Assembly: GCA_963805305.1 (NCBI GenBank)
Contig: CAWDTM010000007.1
Location: 186,001 to 250,000 of the forward strand
Origin: CAVXEH01 sp963805305
Lineage (GTDB): Bacteria > Chloroflexota > Limnocylindria > QHBO01
Length of the DNA stretch: 64,000 bases
Reading direction: 5' to 3'
The notes beneath the pieces are model-generated. The model was not told the origin of the DNA. It ran no database searches and saw only the letters and a list, made by a program, of their open reading frames with translations. Position numbers and translations under genes: made by a program. Below are positions 1 through 8,243 of this stretch, one piece after another (the stretch's first letter is position 1; the number at the start of each line of letters is the position of its first letter).

Positions 1-2
1 AG

Positions 3-3000
3 CGCATCGGTCGGGCCGGGCACAGCGTGGGCGAGGTCTCGAACGGCGTCATCTTCCCGAAGTACCGCGGCGACCTGCTCGAGGCCGCTGTCGTCGCGGA
101 GCGAATGCTCGCGGGGGCGATCGAGGAGACCCGCCTTCCCCGCGCCCCGCTCGACGTGCTGGCCCAGCAGATCGTGGCCGCCTGCGCCATGGACACGTGG
201 CGAACGGACGACCTCCTGGCGCTGGTGACGCGGACCGACGCCTTCCGCGAGCTCTCGCGTGAGCAGCTGACCGGCGTCCTGGACATGCTCTCGGGCCGGT
301 ACCCGTCGGACGAGTTCGCCGAGCTGCGTCCGAGGGTTGTCTGGGACCGCGCGACCGATGAGGTGACCAGCCGCAACGACGCACGGGTGCTGGCCATCAC
401 GTCCGGCGGGACGATCCCAGATCGCGGGCTGTATGGCGTCTTCCTCCCCGAGGATGGATCCGGGCGCGGCGGCCGGCGCGTGGGCGAGCTGGACGAGGAG
501 ATGGTCTACGAGAGCCGCGTGGGGGAGACCTTCCTGCTGGGCGCCTCGACCTGGCGCATCGAGGAGATCAAGCCCGACCGGGTCATCGTCACGCCCGCTC
601 CGGGCGAGCCGGGCAAGATGCCGTTCTGGAAGGGCGACGGCGTGGGCCGACCCGTCGAGCTGGGGCGGGCGATCGGCGCGTTCCTGCGGGAGCTGGAGCC
701 GATGCCGGCCGATGCCGCAACCGAGCGGCTCCGGCGCGACCACGCGCTCGACGCGCTCGCTGCCCGCAACCTGGTGGCCTATCTCGCCGATCAGCGCGAG
801 GCGACCGGTGTCCTTCCCACGGATCGGACCGTCGTGATCGAGCGGTTCCGCGACGAGCTTGGCGACTGGCGGGTCTGCCTGCTCACCCCGTTCGGCGGAC
901 GGGTCCATGCGCCGTGGGCCATGGCCATCGAAGCCCGACTGCGCGAGCGGTACACCGTGGACGTCCAGGCCCTGTGGTCCGACGATGGGATCGTGATCCG
1001 GCTCCCGGAGGCCGATGACGCGCCGCCCGAGGCGGAGCTGATCCTGGAACCCGAGGAGGCGGAAGAGCTCCTCATGGGCGCGCTCGGCGGGACGGCGCTC
1101 TTCGCCGCCCGCTTCCGGGAGAACGCCGCCCGCGCGCTGCTCCTCCCGCGCCGGAGGCCGGGCCAGCGGACCCCCCTCTGGATGCAGCGCCGCCGTTCAG
1201 CGGATCTCCTCGCAGTGGCGGGACAGTACGGGAGCTTCCCGATCATCCTCGAGACGTACCGCGAGTGCCTGCGCGACGTCTTCGACATGCCGGCCCTGCG
1301 GGAGGTGCTGGACGGGATCCAATCGCGCCGGGTCCGGGTCGTCAGCGTGGAGACACCGCGGGCATCTCCGTTTGCAGCGTCGCTCCTGTTCGACTACGTG
1401 GGCTCGTATATGTACGAGGGCGACGCACCGCTCGCGGAGCGGCGCGCGCAGGCCCTGGCCCTGGATCGCGAGCTCCTCGCCGAGCTGCTGGGCGCGGACG
1501 ACCTGCGCGAGCTGCTGGATCCGGCCGCCATCGCCGACGTCGAGCTCGAGCTGCAGGCTCTCGCCGGGGGACGACGCCCGCATACCGTCGACGGCGTGCA
1601 CGACCTGCTCCGACGCGTTGGCGACCTCACCGTCGATGAGGTCGCAGCTCGCGTCACGGGCGCGATCGACGCTTCCGCGGCCCTGGCGTCGCTCCGGGAG
1701 GACCGGCGCGCCGTGGCGGTTCGGATCGCCGGCGTGGAACGCTGGATCGCCGTCGAGGACGTCGCCCGCTTTCGCGACGCCCTGGGGGTCAGCCCGCCGC
1801 CGGGCGTGGCGGAAACCTGGCTCGAGCCCGGGGACGGCGAGCCGCTGGACGGCCTACTCCGACGTTGGGGACGGACCCACGCGCCCTTCACCGCGGCCGA
1901 ACCGGCGGCACGCTGGGGGATCGCGCCGCCGCTGGTGGCGGTCCGCCTGGCATTCCTGGTTGCCGGTGGGGGCCTGGTCGAGGGCTCGTTCCGCCCGGGT
2001 GGCACGACCGCGGAGTTCGCCGATCCCGAGGTGCTCCGGCTCCTCCGGCGCCGCACCCTGGCACACCTGCGACGCGAGGTCGAGGCGGTGCCGCCCGAGG
2101 CGCTGGGCCGGTTCCTGCCCGGCTGGCACGGGGTCGGATCTCGCGCCGCGGGCATCGACCGCCTGCTCGAGGTGGTGGGGCAGCTGGAGGGCGTGGCGAT
2201 TCCCGCATCGATCCTGGAACGGGACGTCCTGCGGGCCAGGGTCCGGGACTACACGCCGCGCCTGCTCGACGAGCTGGGCGCGGCGGGCGAAGTGGTCTGG
2301 GTCGGTCGCGGATCCCTGGGTCGCGACGACGGTCGGGTCGCGCTCTTCCGTCGCGACCACGTGGATCTCCTTGCCGCTGCCGGGCCGGGAGCCGATGCCG
2401 ACCGGCCACACGGCGAGCTGCACGAGCGCATTCGCGAGCATCTTTCCCGTCGCGGCGCCTCGTTCTTCCGGGAGCTCCGCTCCGCGGTCGGCGATGCGGC
2501 GCGCAGCGACGACGAGGTGCTCGACGAGCTGTGGAACCTCGTCTGGGCGGGCGAGGTGACCAATGACACGTTCGGACCGCTCCGAGCCCTCTCCCTGCCG
2601 CGTTCGCGATCCCGAAGCTCCGGGATGCGGCCTCCTCGACCTGGGCGGCTCCTGGCCATGGGGCCGCCGCGTGCCGCTGGTCGCTGGTCGGGTGTGGCCG
2701 AGCTCGTTGGTGAGGGGAGGACGCCCACCGAGCGCGGGCACGCGAGCGCCCTTGCCCTCCTCGAGCGACACGGGGTCGTGACCCGAGAGGCGGTCATGGC
2801 CGAGGGGCCGGCGGGTGGATTCTCCGCCGTCTACCCGATCCTGAAGGCCATGGAGGAGGCCGGCCGGGCCCGGCGCGGGTACTTCGTCGCGGGCCTCGGG
2901 GCCGCCCAGTTCGCGCTCCCCGGAGCGGTCGACCGGCTGCGGGCAGATCGTGATCCTGGCGATGCGCCGCGCGCGCTCGTCCTGGCGGCTGCCGACCCCG

Positions 3001-3347
3001 CGCAGCCGTACGGCGCCGCGCTGGCCTGGCCGCGCCGCGACGGAGACGACCGGTTCTCCCTGCATCGGGCCGCGGGCGCGTACGTCGTGCTGGTCGACGG
3101 CGTGGCGGTCCTTTACCTCGAGCGGGGCCTGCGATCGATCGTGACGCTCCCGGCAGCAGACGACCCGGAGACGGCCGCCGGCGCCATTACGACCCTTGCC
3201 GGGCTGGTGACGCCCATCGGTCCCTACCGGGAGCTCGTCCTCGAGCGCGTCGACCGCGAGCCGGTTGCCGGCTCACCCTTGGCCGAGCCGCTGCGGGCCC
3301 TCGGCTTCCGCCCGTCGTATCGGGGCTACCTCCTGCGTCGCACCTGA
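3..3347 (+). CDS. lhr: Lhr-family ATP-dependent helicase, C-terminal part (5' end outside window)
   Basis: The reading frame is open from the window edge and its first residues (RIGRAGHSVGEVSNG) are helicase motif VI, followed by the FPKYRGDLLEAAVVAERM segment typical of large Lhr proteins. The two RecA-like domains therefore lie upstream, and the visible ~1114 residues are the winged-helix, Lhr-core and long C-terminal regions. Lhr proteins are ATP-dependent 3'-5' DNA/RNA-DNA translocases linked to DNA repair. The GTG inside motif VI (position 27) cannot be the true start. The C terminus (GAAQFALPGAVDRLR, GFRPSYRGYLLRR) matches the family and shows no frameshift. The gene ends 13 nt from a convergent anti-sigma-like gene. 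The family call is from recognition of these motifs only. Confidence 0.87.
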   Translation, partial: RIGRAGHSVGEVSNGVIFPKYRGDLLEAAVVAERMLAGAIEETRLPRAPLDVLAQQIVAACAMDTWRTDDLLALVTRTDAFRELSREQLTGVLDMLSGRYPSDEFAELRPRVVWDRATDEVTSRNDARVLAITSGGTIPDRGLYGVFLPEDGSGRGGRRVGELDEEMVYESRVGETFLLGASTWRIEEIKPDRVIVTPAPGEPGKMPFWKGDGVGRPVELGRAIGAFLRELEPMPADAATERLRRDHALDALAARNLVAYLADQREATGVLPTDRTVVIERFRDELGDWRVCLLTPFGGRVHAPWAMAIEARLRERYTVDVQALWSDDGIVIRLPEADDAPPEAELILEPEEAEELLMGALGGTALFAARFRENAARALLLPRRRPGQRTPLWMQRRRSADLLAVAGQYGSFPIILETYRECLRDVFDMPALREVLDGIQSRRVRVVSVETPRASPFAASLLFDYVGSYMYEGDAPLAERRAQALALDRELLAELLGADDLRELLDPAAIADVELELQALAGGRRPHTVDGVHDLLRRVGDLTVDEVAARVTGAIDASAALASLREDRRAVAVRIAGVERWIAVEDVARFRDALGVSPPPGVAETWLEPGDGEPLDGLLRRWGRTHAPFTAAEPAARWGIAPPLVAVRLAFLVAGGGLVEGSFRPGGTTAEFADPEVLRLLRRRTLAHLRREVEAVPPEALGRFLPGWHGVGSRAAGIDRLLEVVGQLEGVAIPASILERDVLRARVRDYTPRLLDELGAAGEVVWVGRGSLGRDDGRVALFRRDHVDLLAAAGPGADADRPHGELHERIREHLSRRGASFFRELRSAVGDAARSDDEVLDELWNLVWAGEVTNDTFGPLRALSLPRSRSRSSGMRPPRPGRLLAMGPPRAAGRWSGVAELVGEGRTPTERGHASALALLERHGVVTREAVMAEGPAGGFSAVYPILKAMEEAGRARRGYFVAGLGAAQFALPGAVDRLRADRDPGDAPRALVLAAADPAQPYGAALAWPRRDGDDRFSLHRAAGAYVVLVDGVAVLYLERGLRSIVTLPAADDPETAAGAITTLAGLVTPIGPYRELVLERVDREPVAGSPLAEPLRALGFRPSYRGYLLRRT

Positions 3348-3360
3348 TCGCTGACCGGCC

Positions 3361-4452
3361 CTACGGCATGAGCGGGTCGCGGGTGGTGCCGGTGACGGTC
3401 ACCGAGGTCGCCACGAAGGCCTCCTGGCAGTAAACGACGGCGTGCGCCGGGTCGACCGGGGCAGTTGGACCGCCGGCGAAGCTGTCGCCGAGCGGCTGGT
3501 CTGTGATGGAGCAACTCGCCGACGTTGCGTCCTCGAAGTGGCCCGTGACGGAGAAGACGCGCGCGACGCCCGGGGTGGGAGAGGGATTTGTCGGAAGGGT
3601 GACCGATGGCGGCAGGCGGATGGCAACCGTCGCGGCCGGGTCGCCCTCCGGGGCGAGGACCAGGCCGCCGATCGGATACGCCAACCACGGCGGAGACCAG
3701 GTTCCGGGCGCGACCCCCCCGAGCCCGCTTGTGATCTCGACGCCGTGAATGCTGAGCTCCGTGTTCCCGAGGCAGGCGAGGCCCTCCCAGCCCCCGGCCA
3801 GCGCAGACAGATCGCGAAGCGCGATCCCGCCTCCGACCTTGACCAGGTCCTGCGGGCAGGCGACGGACTCCACGGTCACCGTGCCGTTGGTCGGATCCAG
3901 GGCAGCGAACCCGTGCTGAGACGCGAGGTCTGGCGCGGACACGTCGTACCAGAGCACGCCCCCCACGACGAGCGGCAGGCCGACGACCAGCCGCGAGCCG
4001 GAACCGACGGTCGCGACAACCGCCGATGCCGAGTCCGGCTCGGCGTGGATCTCCACCGAGGAGCCGATGATCGAGACGGTCGAACGGTAGGGCAGCACCC
4101 CTGCCGGCGCCTGCACGAGCTGCACGCCGCCGGGCGAGGACGGCGACGCGCTCCTCACGGCGGAGGGCGTCGGCGACGGGCTGACCGTCAGGGGGCTGGC
4201 TGCCGAGGTGGGTGCGGGCAGCACCGCGACCCACGGTAGATGGACGAGGCCGCCCGCCACCGCCGCTCCCAGGCCGATGGCCGCAGCCAGCAGCAGGGTT
4301 GCGGCCAGCAGGAGGAGAAGGCTCGACCCCGGCGCCCGACGGCCGGCGGCATCGGAGGCCAGACGCTCGAACAGCGCCTCGGAGAAGACCGGCTCGGGAT
4401 CCACCGGGTGATCCACGGTCTCCAGCAGGCGTCGCAGCTCATGGTCACGCAT
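3361..4452 (-). CDS. Anti-sigma-factor-like single-pass membrane protein
   Basis: A 363-residue protein with a short cytoplasmic N terminus (MRDHELRRLLETVDHP), one hydrophobic segment at about residues 44-70, and a Ser/Pro/Thr linker leading to an extracytoplasmic region. That region contains an SH3-like stretch (VEIHAEPDSASAVVATVGSG). I chose the ATG at 4452 over a longer upstream frame because it overlaps the sigma-factor stop by 8 nt, the usual coupling of an ECF sigma gene to its regulator. By position and topology it should hold the sigma factor at the membrane and sense an envelope signal. No ZAS zinc motif (HxxxCxxC) is visible, so its mode of binding sigma is unclear. The function is inferred from context. 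Confidence 0.65.
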   Translation of the reverse strand: MRDHELRRLLETVDHPVDPEPVFSEALFERLASDAAGRRAPGSSLLLLLAATLLLAAAIGLGAAVAGGLVHLPWVAVLPAPTSAASPLTVSPSPTPSAVRSASPSSPGGVQLVQAPAGVLPYRSTVSIIGSSVEIHAEPDSASAVVATVGSGSRLVVGLPLVVGGVLWYDVSAPDLASQHGFAALDPTNGTVTVESVACPQDLVKVGGGIALRDLSALAGGWEGLACLGNTELSIHGVEITSGLGGVAPGTWSPPWLAYPIGGLVLAPEGDPAATVAIRLPPSVTLPTNPSPTPGVARVFSVTGHFEDATSASCSITDQPLGDSFAGGPTAPVDPAHAVVYCQEAFVATSVTVTGTTRDPLMP

Positions 4453-5026
4453 CGGTTCGACCCTCGTAGGCGCGGCGGAACCCGTCGCGAGCTCGCGTGA
4501 GCAGGGACTCGGTGGCGGCCTCGCTCCGACGCAGGGCACCGGCAATCTCGCGCACGGTGTACCCGTCCAGGTGCTGGAGGGTCAGGGCCAGCCGCTGGTC
4601 AGGCGTCAGGGCGTCGAGCGCGGCTCCCACCGAGGTCCGGCGCTCCACCCGTTCCCACACGCTCTCGCCGGACGAGGCAAGGTCCCTGATCCGGGCGGCG
4701 CGGTCCCGATCGCGCCGGCCCCGGCGCACCTCGTCGATGAGCAGGTTCCGTCCGATGGCGCAGATCCAGGTGACTGGATCGGCCGTGCCACGGAACGACT
4801 CGCGGGCGCGGAGGGCACGCATCATCGCCCGCTGGGTCAGTTCCTCGGCCAGGGATGGATCACGCGAACGGGCCAGCAGGTAGCCGAAGATGCGAGGAAG
4901 CGCCTCGTCGTACCAGGCACGGAAGCGCACTGGATTCTCGACGATCACCGCGAAGGGACGTCCCGATCGGTCGCTCGTGCGGTCTGCCCCCATTCCCTCC
5001 CGTCCTGCCTGGTGAATGCTTGCCAT
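4445..5026 (-). CDS. ECF-type RNA polymerase sigma factor
   Basis: A 193-residue sigma-70 family protein of the ECF class. Region 2 runs from about residue 33 (FRAWYDEALPRIFGYLLARS) through DPVTWICAIGRNLLIDEVRR, the core-binding and -10 recognition helices. Region 4 is at about residues 135-185 (LDALTPDQRLALTLQHLDGY, then a helix-turn-helix VREIAGALRRSEAATES). A later ATG at 4993 (MGADRTSD) is an alternative start, but its GGGAGG motif sits only about 2 nt away, so the choice is open. The downstream membrane gene overlaps it and probably encodes its anti-sigma factor. The two appear to form a self-contained envelope-responsive regulator. Confidence 0.85.
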   Translation of the reverse strand: MASIHQAGREGMGADRTSDRSGRPFAVIVENPVRFRAWYDEALPRIFGYLLARSRDPSLAEELTQRAMMRALRARESFRGTADPVTWICAIGRNLLIDEVRRGRRDRDRAARIRDLASSGESVWERVERRTSVGAALDALTPDQRLALTLQHLDGYTVREIAGALRRSEAATESLLTRARDGFRRAYEGRTDA

Positions 5027-5306
5027 TCTGCAGGTTTGACGATCGGGAAGGGCCGAATCCTTCGGGAGGCGGCGGCGCCCAGGCGCTCAGCGCGGGCACG
5101 CAAATGTCCCGAAGGAACCCTGCCAGCGATCCCTTGATGCAATCTCCAGGACCACGGCCCGGCTCCTCCGGGACGCCCTCAACGATACGGCCCGCCGAGC
5201 GGTCTGCCAAGGGCAGTTGTCCACCAAATTCGCCGATGTGCCGGCGGTTATCCACCCGTTGTCCACACGCACCGCCCCGGAAGGGACGTGGTCGGGCTCG
5301 GTTCCG
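5027..5306. other. 280-bp intergenic region upstream of the sigma factor
   Basis: This non-coding gap lies between two minus-strand genes, so it carries the sigma-factor promoter and the 3' end of the metallo-hydrolase transcript. Open frames here are GC-driven shadows. The only structured content I see is the DnaA-box-like cluster. No clear -35/-10 pair or terminator hairpin was found. Confidence 0.5.
5217..5267 (+). promoter_or_regulatory. Cluster of three DnaA-box-like 9-mers
   Basis: Three same-orientation 9-mers lie in non-coding DNA: TTGTCCACC (5217-5225), TTATCCACC (5248-5256) and TTGTCCACA (5259-5267). TTATCCACA is the classic DnaA box, and TTGTCCACA is the preferred form in high-GC actinobacteria. 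No AT-rich unwinding region and no dnaA, dnaN, rpmH or gyr gene is near, so this is not a recognisable oriC. It may titrate DnaA or regulate a flanking promoter (inference). Confidence 0.4.
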
Positions 5307-6830
5307 TCAGGGACGGAGGACGACCGTCTCTCGATAGGCGGGCAGGTGCACCTCGAACCCGAGGTCGGCACGGATCCGATCCGCGAACGCCTTCGCGGCG
5401 TCGGGGTCGCCGTGAACCACGAAGCATCGCTTCGGCGCGCCATCGGACCCGGTGCTGCCGCCGCTCTTGGCGAACCCGCGGACCCAGTCCTCCAGCTCGT
5501 GCTCGTCGGCGTGCGCGGAGAAGCCCGAAATCGAGCGCACCCGGCAGCGGATCGGGAACTTCTGCCCGTCGATGTGCGCTTCCTTCGCACCGTGCTGGAT
5601 GGCGTAGCCGAGTGTCCCCCGGCCCTGGTAGCCGATGAAGAGCAGCGTGCAGGCCGGATCAGGCAGGAATTCCTTGAGGTGGTGCAGGATCCGCCCGCCC
5701 GTCAGCATCCCCGAGGAAGCCACGACCATGATCGGCCTGGGCCTGGTCCGAATCGCCTTGGAGGCGTCGACTTCGTTCGTGTACGCCTCGCCGGGATACT
5801 CGAGCGGCGACTCCCCGGAACGCAGCAGCGAAGCCGTCTCCTCGTCGTACTCCTCCGGATGGCGCTCGTAGACGTCGCTGGCGCGGCTGGCCATGGGCGA
5901 GTCCAGGTAGAGCGGGACGTGCGGGATCCGCCCGTCGCGCAGCAGCCGGTCGAGCTCCCAGACGAGCTCCTGGGTGCGGCCGATGGCGAACGAAGGGATC
6001 AGGAGCACGCCCCTGTCGCCGGCGACCTCGCTCACCGCTTCGGCCAGCGCGTCCACGGACTGCGCCATGGGCGCGTGCTCCCGGTTCCCGTAGGTGGACT
6101 CGACGAGGACGTAGTCCGCGTGGCTCACCGGGGTCGGGTCGCGCAGGATGGGCGTGTCGCGGCGGCCCAGGTCGCCGGAGAAGACGACGGTCGTGGTGGC
6201 GCCTCCATCGGTCAGGCGCAGCTCGATGATGGCCGATCCAAGGATGTGACCGGCGTCGTGGAAGACGGCGGTGATGCCCGGCACGACGGCGAGCTCCGTC
6301 TCATAGGAGACCGGGGCAAAGAGCGGGATCGTCTGCTCGACGTCGGCGATGCGATAGATGGCGGCGCGGGTCGTCGTGCGCGCCTCGGGGTGCGCCTCGC
6401 GGATGCGCTTCGGCACGTCGCCCTCGTCGGACTCCGCCTCCGACTCGGCGCCGTCACCGGTCGTTGCCGCGGCGGCGTCGGGATGGCGTCGCAACCAGCG
6501 CTGCTCCGCCTCCTCCTGGAGCTTCGCCGAGTCGCGAAGCACGATCTCGGTCAGGTCCAGCGTGCCACCGGTGGCGTGGATTGGTCCCGCGAACCCGGCC
6601 TTGACCAGGGCCGGGATCCGGCCGCAATGGTCGAGGTGGGCGTGGGTCAGCAGCAGGGCCTGGACGGTCGCCGGGTCGTAGGCGAACGGCATCCGGTTGC
6701 GGCTCACCTCCTCGGGAGAGCCCTGGAACATGCCGCAGTCGACGAGGATGCGCGCGTCGCCGCAGGTCACGAGGTACTGGCTGCCGGTTACCGTGCCGAC
6801 GGCGCCCAGGAACTGGATCGCGATGCTCAT
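5307..6830 (-). CDS. MBL-fold beta-CASP RNA-processing metallo-hydrolase
   Basis: A 507-residue protein with the metallo-beta-lactamase Zn motif HAHLDH at residues 63-68, followed by CGRIPALVKAGF. A central beta-CASP domain comes next, and the C-terminal RNA-specificity region includes SSGMLTGGRILHHLKEFLPD and GFSAHADEHEL. This arrangement is that of the CPSF73-like/YSH1-type bacterial exo/endoribonucleases. An acidic low-complexity insert (TTGDGAESEAESDEGDVPKR, about residues 117-136) interrupts the first domain. The ATG at 6830 begins at the conserved first beta-strand (IAIQFLGAVGTVTGSQYLV), supporting the start. Likely role: cytoplasmic RNA processing or decay. The substrate cannot be told from sequence. 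Confidence 0.87.
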   Translation of the reverse strand: MSIAIQFLGAVGTVTGSQYLVTCGDARILVDCGMFQGSPEEVSRNRMPFAYDPATVQALLLTHAHLDHCGRIPALVKAGFAGPIHATGGTLDLTEIVLRDSAKLQEEAEQRWLRRHPDAAAATTGDGAESEAESDEGDVPKRIREAHPEARTTTRAAIYRIADVEQTIPLFAPVSYETELAVVPGITAVFHDAGHILGSAIIELRLTDGGATTTVVFSGDLGRRDTPILRDPTPVSHADYVLVESTYGNREHAPMAQSVDALAEAVSEVAGDRGVLLIPSFAIGRTQELVWELDRLLRDGRIPHVPLYLDSPMASRASDVYERHPEEYDEETASLLRSGESPLEYPGEAYTNEVDASKAIRTRPRPIMVVASSGMLTGGRILHHLKEFLPDPACTLLFIGYQGRGTLGYAIQHGAKEAHIDGQKFPIRCRVRSISGFSAHADEHELEDWVRGFAKSGGSTGSDGAPKRCFVVHGDPDAAKAFADRIRADLGFEVHLPAYRETVVLRP

Positions 6831-7105
6831 GCCGCGCAGTATGGCGCCGGTGCCGATGCGGGGCGCGCCACGCCCGCGCGGTGCTCAGCCGGCCGGGTAA
6901 TCCAATGACTCGAGCGACCCGGCGGAGCCGCAACGGGAACTCCGCCGTCCCCTTGGCAGCCCGGATGTGCACACGACCGGGCCGTTACCCGCGAAACCCG
7001 CCGCGGCGGTCGCACGGGTAGCTCCACTGCCCGAGGACCGCGGGACAACGGACCGCCGGACGTCGGACGGAGCCGGGCTCGCATGGCGCCCCGTATCATC
7101 CGCGC
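6831..7105. other. 275-bp divergent intergenic region
   Basis: This region separates the divergent metallo-hydrolase and DNA ligase genes. It contains a TATCAT -10-like box just before the ligase ATG and a weak 6-bp inverted repeat (GCCCGG 6959-6964 / CCGGGC 6977-6982). I see no gene or RNA in it. Confidence 0.45.
7094..7099 (+). promoter_or_regulatory. -10 box (TATCAT) giving a predicted leaderless ligase mRNA
   Basis: TATCAT ends 6 nt before the ATG at 7106, so a start site about 7 nt downstream of the -10 would be the A of the ATG. There is no Shine-Dalgarno sequence and no convincing -35. Confidence 0.45.
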
Positions 7106-8194
7106 ATGCCCTTCCCGGTCGAGCCGCCCGTGGAGCCGATGCTCGCGAAGCCCACCCCCGCCATCCCGCACGGCGCGGGATGGATCTACGAGCCGAAATG
7201 GGACGGCTTCCGGGCCATCGTCTTCCGCAACGGGGACGAGCTCCTTGTTCAGTCGCGCGACCTCAAGCCGCTCAACCGCTACTTCCCCGAGCTGGAGGCG
7301 CCGCTGCGCATGCTGGGCGGGCCGGCTGCCCGCTGGGTCCTTGACGGGGAGATCGTGATCGCCCGCAACGGGGCGCTGGACTTCGACTCGCTGCTGCTCC
7401 GCATCCATCCCGCCGCGTCGCGGGTCGCCATGCTCGCCGGCGAGACCCCCGCCAGCTACGTCGCCTTCGACTGCCTGGCCGATGGGGCCGTCGACCTGCG
7501 GGACGCGCCCTTCGCCGAGCGCCGCCACCACCTGCTGGCCCTCCTCCGGGAAGCGCCGCCGTCGGTCCTGCTCACGCCGTCGACCGACGATCCCGGCACC
7601 GCGCAACGCTGGTTCGAGGTCTTCGAGGGCGCGGGCCTTGACGGCGTGGTCGCAAAGCGCGCGGACCGTCCCTACCTCCCCGGCAAGCGCGAGATGGCCA
7701 AGATCAAGCACCAGCGGACCGCCGACTGCGTGGTGGCCGGGTTCCGCTGGCACAAGAACGGGCCCGGAACCCTGATCGGCTCGCTGCTCCTGGGACTCTG
7801 GAACGATCAGGGCCAGCTGCAGCACGTGGGCGTCACCTCGTCGTTCACGAACGCGAAGCGTGCCGAGCTCGTGGCGTTTCTGGCCCCGTACCGCGAGCGC
7901 GCCCTGGATGACCACCCCTGGCGCGAGTGGCGCGAGTGGGAGGAGCAGGCCGCGGCGGAGGGCCGGCGGATCCCCGGCGCGACGAGCCGATGGAACCGTG
8001 GAAAGGACCTCTCCTGGGAGCCGCTCCGACCGGAGCTCGTGGCGGAGGTCGCCTTCGACCACCTGCAGGGCGACCGGTTCCGGCACGCGGCCACCTTCGG
8101 GCGCTGGCGTCCCGACAAGCCGCCATCTGCCTGTCGCTACGACCAGCTGGAGGAGACGCCGGCCGCCCTGTTGGCGGACCTGTTCGGCACCTGA
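7106..8194 (+). CDS. ligC: ATP-dependent DNA ligase, LigC type
   Basis: A 362-residue ATP-dependent DNA ligase. Motif I is EPKWDGFRA, with the AMP-accepting lysine at about residue 31. Motif III-like (VLDGEIVI), motif IV (GLDGVVAKR) and motif V (EMAKIKHQRTADCVVAGFRW) follow in order, and then a C-terminal OB-fold. The length matches stand-alone LigC-type ligases, which act in repair with separate Prim-Pol enzymes, rather than the multidomain LigD. A LigD-type polymerase is encoded 7 kb away on the other strand, but no Ku gene is in the window. The promoter arrangement suggests a leaderless transcript. Confidence 0.88.
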   Translation: MPFPVEPPVEPMLAKPTPAIPHGAGWIYEPKWDGFRAIVFRNGDELLVQSRDLKPLNRYFPELEAPLRMLGGPAARWVLDGEIVIARNGALDFDSLLLRIHPAASRVAMLAGETPASYVAFDCLADGAVDLRDAPFAERRHHLLALLREAPPSVLLTPSTDDPGTAQRWFEVFEGAGLDGVVAKRADRPYLPGKREMAKIKHQRTADCVVAGFRWHKNGPGTLIGSLLLGLWNDQGQLQHVGVTSSFTNAKRAELVAFLAPYRERALDDHPWREWREWEEQAAAEGRRIPGATSRWNRGKDLSWEPLRPELVAEVAFDHLQGDRFRHAATFGRWRPDKPPSACRYDQLEETPAALLADLFGT

Positions 8195-8243
8195 GATACA
8201 CTCAGCGGTGCCATCCGCTCGATCTTCCCTGTGAGGTGCTGCC

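Noticed and set aside
27..3347. GTG at 27 as the start of the helicase gene
   Set aside because: It falls inside helicase motif VI and the frame is open to the window edge, so the gene is truncated by the window.
5217..5267. Chromosomal replication origin
   Set aside because: DnaA-like boxes are present, but there is no AT-rich unwinding region and no dnaA, dnaN, gyrB, rpmH or parAB nearby.
6959..6982. GCCCGG/CCGGGC inverted repeat as a terminator or operator
   Set aside because: Only a 6-bp stem with a 12-nt loop in GC-rich sequence; chance occurrence is likely.
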